Positions 19,401 through 27,506 of a stretch of DNA of 64,000 nt are shown here, in pieces (the stretch's first letter is position 1; every line of letters begins with the position of its first letter). The translations under genes and the position numbers were made by a program. Location: assembly GCF_008932245.1 (NCBI RefSeq), contig NZ_CP034910.1, positions 1,364,001 through 1,428,000 on the forward strand. Direction: 5' to 3'. Below the pieces are notes generated by a model, which saw nothing but the letters and a program-made list of their open reading frames with translations, searched no databases and was not told where the DNA came from. This stretch comes from Sinorhizobium alkalisoli (lineage in GTDB: Bacteria; Pseudomonadota; Alphaproteobacteria; Rhizobiales; Rhizobiaceae).

Positions 19401-22400
19401 CTGGCAAGCTTCTCGGGCACGCTCGGCGGCAGCGTCGGCGGCGACGGGGCCGGCGCCAACGGCTTCTCCTTTGCCGGCCTCAACGGCACGACCGGCACGG
19501 TCGGCCAGGAGACGGTGAGCTACAGCTGGAACGGCGCGACCAACACGCTGACGGCCACGGGCCCGCGCGGCGTGCTGTTCACGGTCACCGTGACCAACCC
19601 GGTCACCGGCGCCTACACCGTGGCGCTCGTGGACAACGTGCTGCAGACCGCCGGCCCGAACGGCGAGGACAATGTCACGGTCGATCTCGGCTACACCGTC
19701 ACCGACGCCGACAACTCCAGCGCCAACGGCACGCTCACCGTCACCTTCAACGACGACGTGCCGGCGGCCTCGAACGAGGCGGTCCAGGTGGTTGCGGAAG
19801 GGGCGACGGTCACCGGCACGTTCGACTTCGCGGCGGGCGCGGACGGGGCGACGCTGACCCACGTCAACGGCACCGCGGTCGGCGCCTTCGACGCGACGAC
19901 CGGCTGGTCCGGCTGGATCGACCTTGGCGAGGGCGCGATCCGCGTCAAGGCGGACGGCAGCTACGAGTTCAAGGCCGACGACGCCACGACGGGAGCATCG
20001 CTGCCCGTCAGCGGCAGCTATACGGTGACGGACGGCGACGGCGACACCGCGACGGCGGACTTCGGCTTCACCGTCACCGACGCCAACACACCGACCGGCG
20101 GCACGGCGGCCGCGACCGTCGACGATGACGGCCTGGCCGGCGCCAACCCGGCGCAGGATGCCGGCCTGGCAAGCTTCTCGGGCACGCTCGGCGGCAGCGT
20201 CGGCGGCGACGGGGCCGGCGCCAACGGCTTCTCCTTCGCCGGCCTCAACGGCACGACCGGCACGGTCGGGCAGGAGACGGTGAGCTACAGCTGGAACGGC
20301 GCGACCAACACGCTGACGGCCACGGGCCCGCGCGGCGTGCTGTTCACGGTCACCGTGACCGACCCGGTCACCGGCGCCTACACCGTGGCGCTCGTGGACA
20401 ACGTGCTGCAGACCGCCGGCCCGAACGGCGAGGACAATGTCACGGTCGATCTCGGCTACACCGTCACCGACGCCGACAATTCCACCGCCAGCGGCACGCT
20501 CACCGTCACCTTCAACGACGACGTGCCGGCGGCCTCGAGCGAGGCGGTGCAGGCGGCTGCGGAAGGGACGACGGTCACCGGCACGTTCGACTTCGCGGCG
20601 GGCGCGGACGGGGCGACGCTGACCCACGTCAACGGCACCGCGGTCGGCGCCTTCGATGCGACGACCGGCTGGTCCGGCTGGATCGACCTTGGCGAGGGCG
20701 CGATCCGCGTCAAGGCGGACGGCAGCTACGAGTTCAAGGCCGACGACGCCACGACCGGTGCATCGCTGCCCGTCAGCGGCAGCTATACGGTGACCGACGG
20801 CGACGGCGACACCGCGACGGCGGACTTCGGCTTCACCGTCACCGACGCCAACACACCGACCGGCGGCACGGCGGCCGCGACCGTCGACGACGACGGCCTG
20901 GCCGGCGCCAACCCGGCGCAGGATGCCGGCCTGGCAAGCTTCTCGGGCACGCTCGGCGGCAGCGTCGGCGGCGACGGGGCCGGCGCCAACGGCTTCTCCT
21001 TTGCCGGCCTCAACGGCACGACCGGCACGGTCGGCCAGGAGACGGTGAGCTACAGCTGGAACGGCGCGACCAACACGCTGACGGCCACGGGCCCGCGCGG
21101 CGTGCTGTTCACGGTCACCGTGACCAACCCGGTCACCGGCGCCTACACCGTGGCGCTCGTGGACAACGTGCTGCAGACCGCCGGTCCGAACGGCGAGGAC
21201 AATGTCACGGTCGATCTCGGCTACACCGTCACCGACGCCGACAATTCCACCGCCAGCGGCACGCTCACCGTCACCTTCAACGACGACGTGCCGGCGGCCT
21301 CGAACGAGGCGGTGCAGGCGGTTGCGGAAGGGACGACGGTCACCGGCACGTTCGACTTCGTGGCGGGCGCGGACGGGGCGACGCTGACCCACGTCAACGG
21401 CACCGCGGTCGGCGCCTTCGATGCGACGACCGGCTGGTCCGGCTGGATTGACCTTGGCGAGGGTGCGATCCGCGTCAAGGCGGACGGCAGCTACGAGTTC
21501 AAGGCCGACGACGCCACGACCGGAGCATCGCTGCCCGTCAGCGGCAGCTATACGGTGACCGACGGCGACGGCGACACCGCGACGGCGGACTTCGGCTTCA
21601 CCGTCACCGACGCCAACACGCCGACCGGCGGCACGGCGGCCGCGACCGTCGACGACGACGGCCTGGCCGGCGCCAACCCGGCGCAAGATGCCGGCCTGGC
21701 AAGCTTCTCGGGCACGCTCGGCGGCAGCGTCGGCGGCGACGGGGCCGGCGCCAACGGCTTCTCCTTCGCCGGCCTCAACGGCACGACCGGCACGGTCGGG
21801 CAGGAGACGGTGAGCTACAGCTGGAACGGCGCGACCAACACGCTGACGGCAACGGGTCCCCGCGGCGTGCTGTTCACCGTCACCGTGACCGACCCGGTCA
21901 CCGGCGCCTACACCGTGGCGCTCGTGGACAACGTGCTGCAAACCGCCGGCCCGAACGGCGAGGACAATGTCACGGTCGATCTCGGCTACACCGTCACCGA
22001 CGCCGACAATTCCACCGCCAGCGGCACGCTCACCGTCACCTTCAACGACGACGTGCCGGCGGCCTCGAGCGAGGCGGTGCAGGCGGCTGCGGAAGGGACG
22101 ACGGTCACCGGCACGTTCGACTTCGCGGCGGGCGCGGACGGGGCGACGCTGACCCACGTCAACGGCACCGCGGTCGGCGCCTTCGATGCGACGACCGGCT
22201 GGTCCGGCTGGATTGACCTTGGCGAGGGCGCGATCCGCGTCAAGGCGGACGGCAGCTACGAGTTCAAGGCCGACGACGCCACGACCGGTGCATCGCTGCC
22301 CGTCAGCGGCAGCTATACGGTGACCGACGGCGACGGCGACACCGCGACGGCGGACTTCGGCTTCACCGTCACCGACGCCAACACACCGACCGGCGGCACG

Positions 22401-24908
22401 GCGGCCGCGACCGTCGACGATGACGGCCTGGCCGGCGCCAACCCGGCGCAGGATGCCGGCCTGGCAAGCTTCTCGGGCACGCTCGGCGGCAGCGTCGGCG
22501 GCGACGGGGCCGGCGCCAACGGCTTCTCCTTCGCCGGCCTCAACGGCACGACCGGCACGGTCGGCCAGGAGACGGTGAGCTACAGCTGGAACGGCGCCAC
22601 CAACACGCTGACGGCAACGGGTCCCCGCGGCGTGCTGTTCACGGTCACCGTGACCAACCCGGTCACCGGCGCCTACACCGTGGCGCTCGTGGACAACGTG
22701 CTGCAGACCGCCGGCCCGAACGGCGAGGACAATGTCACGGTCGATCTCGGCTACACCGTCACCGACGCCGACAACTCCACCGCCAACGGCACGCTCACCG
22801 TCACCTTCAACGACGACGTGCCGGCGGCCTCGAGCGAGGCGGTCCAGGTGGTTGCGGAAGGGGCGACGGTCACCGGCACGTTCGACTTCGCGGCGGGCGC
22901 GGACGGGGCGACGCTGACGCATGTCAACGGCACCGCGGTCGGCGCCTTCGACGCGACGACCGGCTGGTCCGGCTGGATTGACCTTGGCGAGGGCGCGATC
23001 CGCGTCAAGGCGGACGGCAGCTACGAGTTCAAGGCCGACGACGCCACGACCGGAGCATCGCTGCCCGTCAGCGGCAACTATACGGTGGCCGACGGCGACG
23101 GCGACACCGCGACGGCGGACTTCGGCTTCACCGTCACCGATGCCAACACACCGACCGGCGGCACGGCGGCCGCGACCGTCGACGATGACGGCCTGGCCGG
23201 CGCCAACCCGGCGCAGGATGCCGGCCTGGCAAGCTTCTCGGGCACGCTCGGCGGCAGCGTCGGCGGCGACGGGGCCGGTGCCAACGGCTTCTCCTTCGCC
23301 GGCCTCAACGGCACGACCGGCACGGTCGGGCAGGAGACGGTGAGCTACAGCTGGAACGGCGCGACCAACACGCTGACGGCAACGGGCCCGCGCGGCGTGC
23401 TGTTCACGGTCACCGTGACCGACCCGGCCACCGGCGCCTACACCGTGGCGCTCGTGGACAACGTGCTGCAGACCGCCGGCCCGAACGGCGAGGACAATGT
23501 CACGGTCGATCTCGGCTACACCGTCACCGACGCCGACAATTCCACCGCCAGCGGCACGCTCACCGTCACCTTCAACGACGACGTGCCGACCTTCACCAGC
23601 GTAACGGACGCGATCGTCGCCAACCAAAGCAACAGCACGGTGACCGGCCTGCACGATCTCAATCTCGGGGCGGACGGCGGCACGATCAACATCTCGGCCC
23701 TGTCCAGCATCTCCGGTGTTACCTACCAGAACCCCGTCCACAACGCGGACGGTTCGGTAACGCTTCTCGCAGTGGCCGGCGGATCGGATTTCTTCTCCGT
23801 GACGATTAAGCCCGACGGCACCTACGATTTCACTCTCATCAACGCCCGGCCGACAATTAGCCAAACCTTCGGTTTCGGGGGCGTCAACGGCTCTGCGAGC
23901 ACGACCCAATTCACGCTCGGAGATGCCACCTTCTATGCGGTCGACACAAACAACAATGGAAGCATCGGGAGCAATGAGGAACTGAAGCCGACGAGTAACG
24001 GTTTCGGTGTAAGTAATGGCAATCTCGATCCGGACGAGCAATTCAAGATTGGCTTCCCGTCGCTCGTCGATGCGATCAAATTCAATGTGAACCTGTCGGG
24101 GAATGACGCTTTCGTCATGGCATGGAAGACCAATACCGGAGAGACGGGTACGGTATCCGCAGGGTCGACAGGGTGGCTTACGATCAATCCGCTGACGGAC
24201 TTCAGTTCGATCACGTTTACGGTCATGTCAGGAAAGGCGAAACTCGATGGAGTCGAGTACTCAAAGCTCGTTCTACCCAGCGATCAGACGCTGCAGTTCG
24301 ATGTCTCGGGCACCGATGGGGATGGTGACACCTCTTCGCATCAGACGTTGGACGTCCGCCTGCTCGGCAGCAGCTCGTCGGCTGCGGTGATCCAGGGGAC
24401 CTCGCATGACGACGCCATCGCAGGCACGTCAGGCAATGACGTTATCCACGGGGGGGACGGCAATGACATTCTGTATGGCGGAGCCGGCCATGATATTCTC
24501 TATGGTGGTGCCGGAGACGATACCCTTTACGGCGGGCTTGGCGATGACACGATCTATGGGGGCGCGGGCTCGGACACGCTATCTGGTGGCGCCGGCGCCG
24601 ATACCTTTGTGATCGCCGATGACGAATTGCAACTCGGCATCGATGATGTCATCACGGACTATAATGCCGCCGAAGGCGACGTGGTCGACCTGTCGGCGCT
24701 GCTTGGTGAGTTAGCACCCGGCACGCTGGAGCAGCATGTGCAGATCGTGCAGGACGGCGAGAATGCCAACCTTCAGGTCGATACGGACGGCAGCGGGAAC
24801 TCCGCAAGCTGGCAGACTGTGGCCGTGCTGGAAAACTTCTCAGTGAGCGACGAAGTCGTGAAGATACTCTTCAACGAGAGCGGCACCAAGACGACAGGCG
24901 AGGTTTGA
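16422..24908 (+). CDS. Giant LapA-like RTX adhesin with T1SS-143-type repeats
   Basis: 2828 residues, predicted cell-surface adhesin exported by the adjacent type I system. Residues 1-180 form a LapA-like N-terminal region with a candidate LapG cleavage site VAAG (140-143). A single bacterial Ig-like/VCBS-type domain follows (about 215-345), then eight tandem 255-residue units (17463-23582), each combining a beta-sandwich with a T1SS-143-like domain ending TFNDDVP. A unique region follows, then six RTX nonapeptides of the GGxGxD type (24447-24608) and a type I secretion C-terminal domain. GGGGGA precedes ATG 16422; the in-frame TTG at 16407 is less likely. The call is by domain order; the ligand is unknown. 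Confidence 0.9.
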   Translation: MATEGFSLSASADALTAGNEAVHDDLVGKGGRLVAQAADPSEPQLLDPATGGPADNSGAAPVARMPESVKADANNVVRLPAGISLENIKVVGNDIVLEQPGGAEIRIENAALNIPTFVIGDVEIPRETLVAVLEGNGINVAAGPDGTISVVSGQSSGGNFSDASAGIGDAGPAIDLLPPTALQFPELEQQELRLFAELQNETPSISPDPDGGSAGGIGVSDRQVDEAGLTDGSRAGDGSATVTGVFVLSDPDGLDDIASLTINGQTFAIGDLVGQTIAGQYGTLTITSYDSSTGVVEYLYELTKPVTGSEADNGANTEQDRDVFDLAVTDSSGASGSATLRIDVNDDVPAASSEAVQVVAEGTTVTGTFDFAAGADGATLTHVNGTAVGAFDATTGWSGWIDLGEGAIRVKADGSYEFKADDATTGASLPVSGNYTVADGDGDTATADFGFTVTDANTPTGGTAAATVDDDGLAGANPAQDAGLASFSGTLGGSVGGDGAGANGFSFAGLNGTTGTVGQETVSYSWNGATNTLTATGPRGVLFTVTVTDPATGAYTVALVDNVLQTAGPNGEDNVTVDLGYTVTDADNSTASGTLTVTFNDDVPAASSEAVQAAAEGTTVTGTFDFAAGADGATLTHVNGTAVGAFDATTGWSGWIDLGEGAIRVKADGSYEFKADDATTGASLPVSGSYTVTDGDGDTATADFGFTVTDANTPTGGTAAATVDDDGLAGANPAQDAGLASFSGTLGGSVGGDGAGANGFSFAGLNGTTGTVGQETVSYSWNGATNTLTATGPRGVLFTVTVTNPVTGAYTVALVDNVLQTAGPNGEDNVTVDLGYTVTDADNSSANGTLTVTFNDDVPAASNEAVQVVAEGATVTGTFDFAAGADGATLTHVNGTAVGAFDATTGWSGWIDLGEGAIRVKADGSYEFKADDATTGASLPVSGSYTVTDGDGDTATADFGFTVTDANTPTGGTAAATVDDDGLAGANPAQDAGLASFSGTLGGSVGGDGAGANGFSFAGLNGTTGTVGQETVSYSWNGATNTLTATGPRGVLFTVTVTNPVTGAYTVALVDNVLQTAGPNGEDNVTVDLGYTVTDADNSSANGTLTVTFNDDVPAASNEAVQVVAEGATVTGTFDFAAGADGATLTHVNGTAVGAFDATTGWSGWIDLGEGAIRVKADGSYEFKADDATTGASLPVSGSYTVTDGDGDTATADFGFTVTDANTPTGGTAAATVDDDGLAGANPAQDAGLASFSGTLGGSVGGDGAGANGFSFAGLNGTTGTVGQETVSYSWNGATNTLTATGPRGVLFTVTVTDPVTGAYTVALVDNVLQTAGPNGEDNVTVDLGYTVTDADNSTASGTLTVTFNDDVPAASSEAVQAAAEGTTVTGTFDFAAGADGATLTHVNGTAVGAFDATTGWSGWIDLGEGAIRVKADGSYEFKADDATTGASLPVSGSYTVTDGDGDTATADFGFTVTDANTPTGGTAAATVDDDGLAGANPAQDAGLASFSGTLGGSVGGDGAGANGFSFAGLNGTTGTVGQETVSYSWNGATNTLTATGPRGVLFTVTVTNPVTGAYTVALVDNVLQTAGPNGEDNVTVDLGYTVTDADNSTASGTLTVTFNDDVPAASNEAVQAVAEGTTVTGTFDFVAGADGATLTHVNGTAVGAFDATTGWSGWIDLGEGAIRVKADGSYEFKADDATTGASLPVSGSYTVTDGDGDTATADFGFTVTDANTPTGGTAAATVDDDGLAGANPAQDAGLASFSGTLGGSVGGDGAGANGFSFAGLNGTTGTVGQETVSYSWNGATNTLTATGPRGVLFTVTVTDPVTGAYTVALVDNVLQTAGPNGEDNVTVDLGYTVTDADNSTASGTLTVTFNDDVPAASSEAVQAAAEGTTVTGTFDFAAGADGATLTHVNGTAVGAFDATTGWSGWIDLGEGAIRVKADGSYEFKADDATTGASLPVSGSYTVTDGDGDTATADFGFTVTDANTPTGGTAAATVDDDGLAGANPAQDAGLASFSGTLGGSVGGDGAGANGFSFAGLNGTTGTVGQETVSYSWNGATNTLTATGPRGVLFTVTVTNPVTGAYTVALVDNVLQTAGPNGEDNVTVDLGYTVTDADNSTANGTLTVTFNDDVPAASSEAVQVVAEGATVTGTFDFAAGADGATLTHVNGTAVGAFDATTGWSGWIDLGEGAIRVKADGSYEFKADDATTGASLPVSGNYTVADGDGDTATADFGFTVTDANTPTGGTAAATVDDDGLAGANPAQDAGLASFSGTLGGSVGGDGAGANGFSFAGLNGTTGTVGQETVSYSWNGATNTLTATGPRGVLFTVTVTDPATGAYTVALVDNVLQTAGPNGEDNVTVDLGYTVTDADNSTASGTLTVTFNDDVPTFTSVTDAIVANQSNSTVTGLHDLNLGADGGTINISALSSISGVTYQNPVHNADGSVTLLAVAGGSDFFSVTIKPDGTYDFTLINARPTISQTFGFGGVNGSASTTQFTLGDATFYAVDTNNNGSIGSNEELKPTSNGFGVSNGNLDPDEQFKIGFPSLVDAIKFNVNLSGNDAFVMAWKTNTGETGTVSAGSTGWLTINPLTDFSSITFTVMSGKAKLDGVEYSKLVLPSDQTLQFDVSGTDGDGDTSSHQTLDVRLLGSSSSAAVIQGTSHDDAIAGTSGNDVIHGGDGNDILYGGAGHDILYGGAGDDTLYGGLGDDTIYGGAGSDTLSGGAGADTFVIADDELQLGIDDVITDYNAAEGDVVDLSALLGELAPGTLEQHVQIVQDGENANLQVDTDGSGNSASWQTVAVLENFSVSDEVVKILFNESGTKTTGEV
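16839..16850 (+). other. Candidate LapG cleavage site (VAAG) in the adhesin
   Basis: Encodes V-A-A-G at residues 140-143 in GINVAAGPDGTI. LapG-type proteases cut between the alanines of T/P-A-A-G motifs in the N-terminal region of LapA-type adhesins. Position and motif fit, but Val replaces the usual first residue. Confidence 0.5.
17463..23582 (+). repeat. Eight tandem 765-bp coding repeats in the adhesin gene
   Basis: Units start at 17463, 18228, 18993, 19758, 20523, 21288, 22053 and 22818; the ninth position (23583) leaves the repeat after GTGCCG. All units have exactly 765 bases (255 codons). Differences are confined to a few codons: SSEAVQVV/SSEAVQAA/SNEAVQVV, SGNYTVADG/SGSYTVTDG, TDPAT/TDPVT/TNPVT, NSTASGT/NSSANGT. 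Such identity implies recent amplification or gene conversion. Confidence 0.97.
24447..24608 (+). repeat. Six RTX calcium-binding nonapeptide repeats
   Basis: Six consecutive 27-base units encode HGGDGNDIL, YGGAGHDIL, YGGAGDDTL, YGGLGDDTI, YGGAGSDTL and SGGAGADTF. This is the GGxGxDxUx parallel beta-roll that folds on binding calcium outside the cell and supports type I secretion. Confidence 0.95.
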
Positions 24909-24930
24909 CGGCTGCACGCTTTACATTCTT

Positions 24931-24959
24931 CCGGTTCGCGGCAAACATGCGCGAACCGG
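24931..24959 (+). terminator. Hairpin terminator after the adhesin gene
   Basis: Perfect 10-bp arms CCGGTTCGCG (24931-24940) and CGCGAACCGG (24950-24959) with a 9-base loop, followed by CTTTCCT. It lies 22 bases after the adhesin stop. The stem is strong but the T tract is short. Confidence 0.7.
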
Positions 24960-24978
24960 CTTTCCTGAGGGGGATTCC

Positions 24979-25344
24979 ATGATCAAGAGAATTTGCGTCG
25001 GGGCAATGATCGCCTTTTCAGCTTCGGCCGGCCATGCCGCCGATCTCATCGGCGATTACGCGCCGGTCGCCGCGCAGTGCGACACGCTGGCCGCATCATC
25101 GCTGACGGTCGGGCAGGACATTGCTTTCCTGAGGAGCGAAGTCGTGTCGCGCATGGACCACGCGATTGCCGTTGCCGAGGATCCGCGGTGGATCGCTTCG
25201 ACACGGCCGACATTCGTCTGGGCGTCCGAAACCAAGGTCGCCTGCGGCAAGGCCTATGGCTACTTGCAGTCCGGCTGGGCCGACGGGGACTATCTCGCCA
25301 AGTGCGATTGCTTCCACGCCAAAATGATTCGCTTCATGAATTGA
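24979..25344 (+). CDS. Small secreted cysteine-containing protein, unknown
   Basis: 121 residues with a clear signal peptide (MIKRICVGAMIAFSASAGHA) cleaved before ADLIGDYAP. The mature part has four cysteines (QCDTL, VACGK, KCDCF), so one or two disulfides in the periplasm are likely. GAGGGGGATTCC precedes ATG 24979. It lies between the adhesin terminator and a lipoprotein gene. I do not recognise the family; an accessory role in adhesin display is only a guess from position. Confidence 0.65.
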   Translation: MIKRICVGAMIAFSASAGHAADLIGDYAPVAAQCDTLAASSLTVGQDIAFLRSEVVSRMDHAIAVAEDPRWIASTRPTFVWASETKVACGKAYGYLQSGWADGDYLAKCDCFHAKMIRFMN

Positions 25345-25364
25345 AGAGAGCCCGCTTGTCCTGC

Positions 25365-26555
25365 ATGAACAGCATTCATTCTGTCCCGAGGGCGGGCGTA
25401 CGCCAACATGCGGGCAGGGCACTTGGCGTCCTGTTGCTCGGCCTCTTGGCCGGTTGCCAGGGCGCGAGCCAGGACGCCATCAGCGTCGGGCCACCGCAGG
25501 CGGCGCAGGCGAGCCGATCGGCCTCGAGCAAGCCGAAGCCTCAGGAGTTGTTCGGTTCCGGCCCGGTTCGGGTCGGTCTGATCACAGCCCTTCTCGCCTC
25601 CGTTGGCGAAAGCAAGCGCGAACGCGACATCCGGGACGGTGCGGTGCTTGCCGTGGACGAACTCGGCGGCGGGCAACTGTCCCTGCAGATAGAGAACACC
25701 GATGGCTCGGCCGAGCAGGTGCGGGAGGCGGCAAAGAGGCTTGCGGACCAGGGGGCCAAGCTTGTCGCCGTCTCGTCAGAGGTTCGGACGACCGGGATGC
25801 GTGAAGGAATGCGTGCGGAGGATGTCCCGATCCTAGTGCTGAGTGGTGCGCCGACGGAGGCTGGCAATGGAAGCTTCTCCTTCGTTTCGGACCATATCGA
25901 CAGCGCGATCGAGGGCGCATCCTACGCCGCAGCCGCGGGCCGCAAGCGCCTTGTTGTTCTCTTGCCCGCGGGTATCGCCGCTGCGGAACGGCAGCGGCTC
26001 GACCGCGGCCTCGCCGGGCACGGCATCAAGCCCGTGTTGACGGCAGACGCGGCCTCAGTATCTGGAGATGCAAGCGCCAGAGCCAAGCTCAAGGATATCG
26101 ATGCGGTCGTAATCATCGGCGCCGGGGAAGCCGAGGTCGGATCCCTTTCGGCGCTTCGGGCGAATGGTCATCTGGCGGCGGACGCCATGGTCGTTGGAAG
26201 TTCACAATGGACGACCGCTTCCTACGGGCGGTCGGAACTCGCGCGGAGTCACCTCTGCCTTTTCGGGCCGGAAAGCGGATCGCGGATGACCGCAAGCTTC
26301 CGCCAGCGCTACGAGCGGACGGCCGATCTGGATGCGGCTTACGGATTCGACATCGTCGCGCTCGCGGCCGGCCTCGTGCGAACGCAAGGGGAGAGCGGCA
26401 TCAACCGACAGGCGCTCATGTCGCCGAACGGCTTCCTTGGCGCCGCGGCGGCATTCCGCTTCGAGAAGGATGGATCGGTTCTCCGGACCTGTGCCGTCTA
26501 TCAGATTGTCGACGGAAAGCTGAGCCTGGTGGATCCGGCACCGCGTTCCTTCTGA
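25365..26555 (+). CDS. Lipoprotein with periplasmic-binding-protein fold
   Basis: 396 residues. The lipobox LLAGC places the lipid anchor on C31. Residues about 60-380 look like a type I periplasmic binding fold, with VRVGLITALLASVGESKRERDIRDGAVLAVDELGG as in branched-chain amino-acid binding proteins and LpoA-like lipoproteins. No ABC permease is adjacent, so a sensor or scaffold role is as likely as transport. GAAGAGAG at 25343-25350 would also suit an in-frame TTG start at 25356 (5-base spacing). It follows the small secreted protein after 20 bases. Confidence 0.7.
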   Translation: MNSIHSVPRAGVRQHAGRALGVLLLGLLAGCQGASQDAISVGPPQAAQASRSASSKPKPQELFGSGPVRVGLITALLASVGESKRERDIRDGAVLAVDELGGGQLSLQIENTDGSAEQVREAAKRLADQGAKLVAVSSEVRTTGMREGMRAEDVPILVLSGAPTEAGNGSFSFVSDHIDSAIEGASYAAAAGRKRLVVLLPAGIAAAERQRLDRGLAGHGIKPVLTADAASVSGDASARAKLKDIDAVVIIGAGEAEVGSLSALRANGHLAADAMVVGSSQWTTASYGRSELARSHLCLFGPESGSRMTASFRQRYERTADLDAAYGFDIVALAAGLVRTQGESGINRQALMSPNGFLGAAAAFRFEKDGSVLRTCAVYQIVDGKLSLVDPAPRSF

Positions 26556-26665
26556 CCGCTCCTCAGTTTCTGACAGAAGACGCGCCAAGCTGTGGCGCAG
26601 CCGGGCAGCCACGTGCGGGGGGATGAGCCAGGCCGGAAAGGTCACAGCGAGTGTTCAGAACGCCC

Positions 26666-26697
26666 GCGTTCTCCCTCGTGGACTGAAGGGAGAACGC
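26666..26697. terminator. Perfect hairpin between convergent genes
   Basis: Arms 26666-26676 (GCGTTCTCCCT) and 26687-26697 (AGGGAGAACGC) pair perfectly over 11 bases around a 10-base loop. It lies between the stop of the lipoprotein gene (+) and the stop of the ABC permease gene (-), so it may end transcription from both sides. There is no long T run on either side. Confidence 0.65.
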
Positions 26698-26732
26698 TCG
26701 TGAATAGGCTTCTCGATTGCCGCTAATGTTCG

Positions 26733-27506
26733 TCAAGCAGGCCGCTCGGAAGCGCTCGGTCTCCACTTGATGAGATGCTTCTCGGCGACGTCGAGGATGC
26801 TGTCGATGATCAGGACAAAGATCGCGAGGATCAGGATGCCTGCGAAGACGCCGACCGCATCAAAATTGCCTTCCGCCTGAGCGATCAGATAGCCAAGCCC
26901 GGCGGAGGAGCCGAGATACTCGCCGATGATCGCACCGACGACGGCAAAGCCGACCGAAGTGCGCAGCGAAGACAGGATCCAGCTTGCCGCTGCCGGGAAA
27001 TAGACGTGGCGCAGCAGGTCCGACCGTTTGGCTCCCAGAATGCGGGCGTTCGACAGCACCACCGGGTTCACTTCACGGACACCCTGCATGGCGTTGAAGA
27101 AGGTGACGAAGAACACCAGCGTCACGGCGAGCGCCACCTTCGACCAGAGACCGAGGCCGAGCCAGAGCACGAAGATCGGCGCAAGCACGACTCGCGGGAT
27201 CGCGTTCAAGCCCTTGATGAAAGGGTCCAGAATGCGCGCGGCCGAACGGCTGAGGCCGAGCCAGACGCCTGCTGCCACGCCGAGTGCCGTCCCGACCAGA
27301 TAGCCGAGCACGGTTTCCGTGAGGGTGATGGCCACATGGTTATAGAAGCTGGCGTCCAGTACCCAGGATACCACCTGGTTCAGGATGTCGAGCGGCGCCG
27401 GGAAAAAGAAGACATCGATGGCGCCGGCCGCGACACCGAGCTGCCAGCCGCCGACAATTGCCACCAGCAGCGCGATTTGGATGAGGCGTTCAGTCATGGC
27501 GTTCAT
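26733..27506 (-). CDS. ABC transporter permease, NitT/TauT (SsuC) type
   Basis: About 257 residues with six hydrophobic segments and the BPD-transport EAA-like loop (RILGAKRSDLLRHVYFPAAASWI). It is the membrane channel of the importer whose ATPase and binding protein are encoded just upstream on the same strand. ATG 27506, 7 bases after GGAG, is preferred; it overlaps the ATPase gene end by 17 bases. The family transports nitrate, taurine, sulfonates, pyrimidines and aromatic acids, so the substrate is open. Confidence 0.85.
   Translation of the reverse strand: MNAMTERLIQIALLVAIVGGWQLGVAAGAIDVFFFPAPLDILNQVVSWVLDASFYNHVAITLTETVLGYLVGTALGVAAGVWLGLSRSAARILDPFIKGLNAIPRVVLAPIFVLWLGLGLWSKVALAVTLVFFVTFFNAMQGVREVNPVVLSNARILGAKRSDLLRHVYFPAAASWILSSLRTSVGFAVVGAIIGEYLGSSAGLGYLIAQAEGNFDAVGVFAGILILAIFVLIIDSILDVAEKHLIKWRPSASERPA

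Noticed and set aside
17001-24041. Open frame of more than 2300 codons on the minus strand across the adhesin repeats
   Set aside because: It mirrors the plus-strand repeat gene in an out-of-phase frame. The low-complexity R/G/V/D-rich translation has no domain, and the plus strand has RTX and T1SS signatures. The repeat copies one stop-free antisense stretch eight times.
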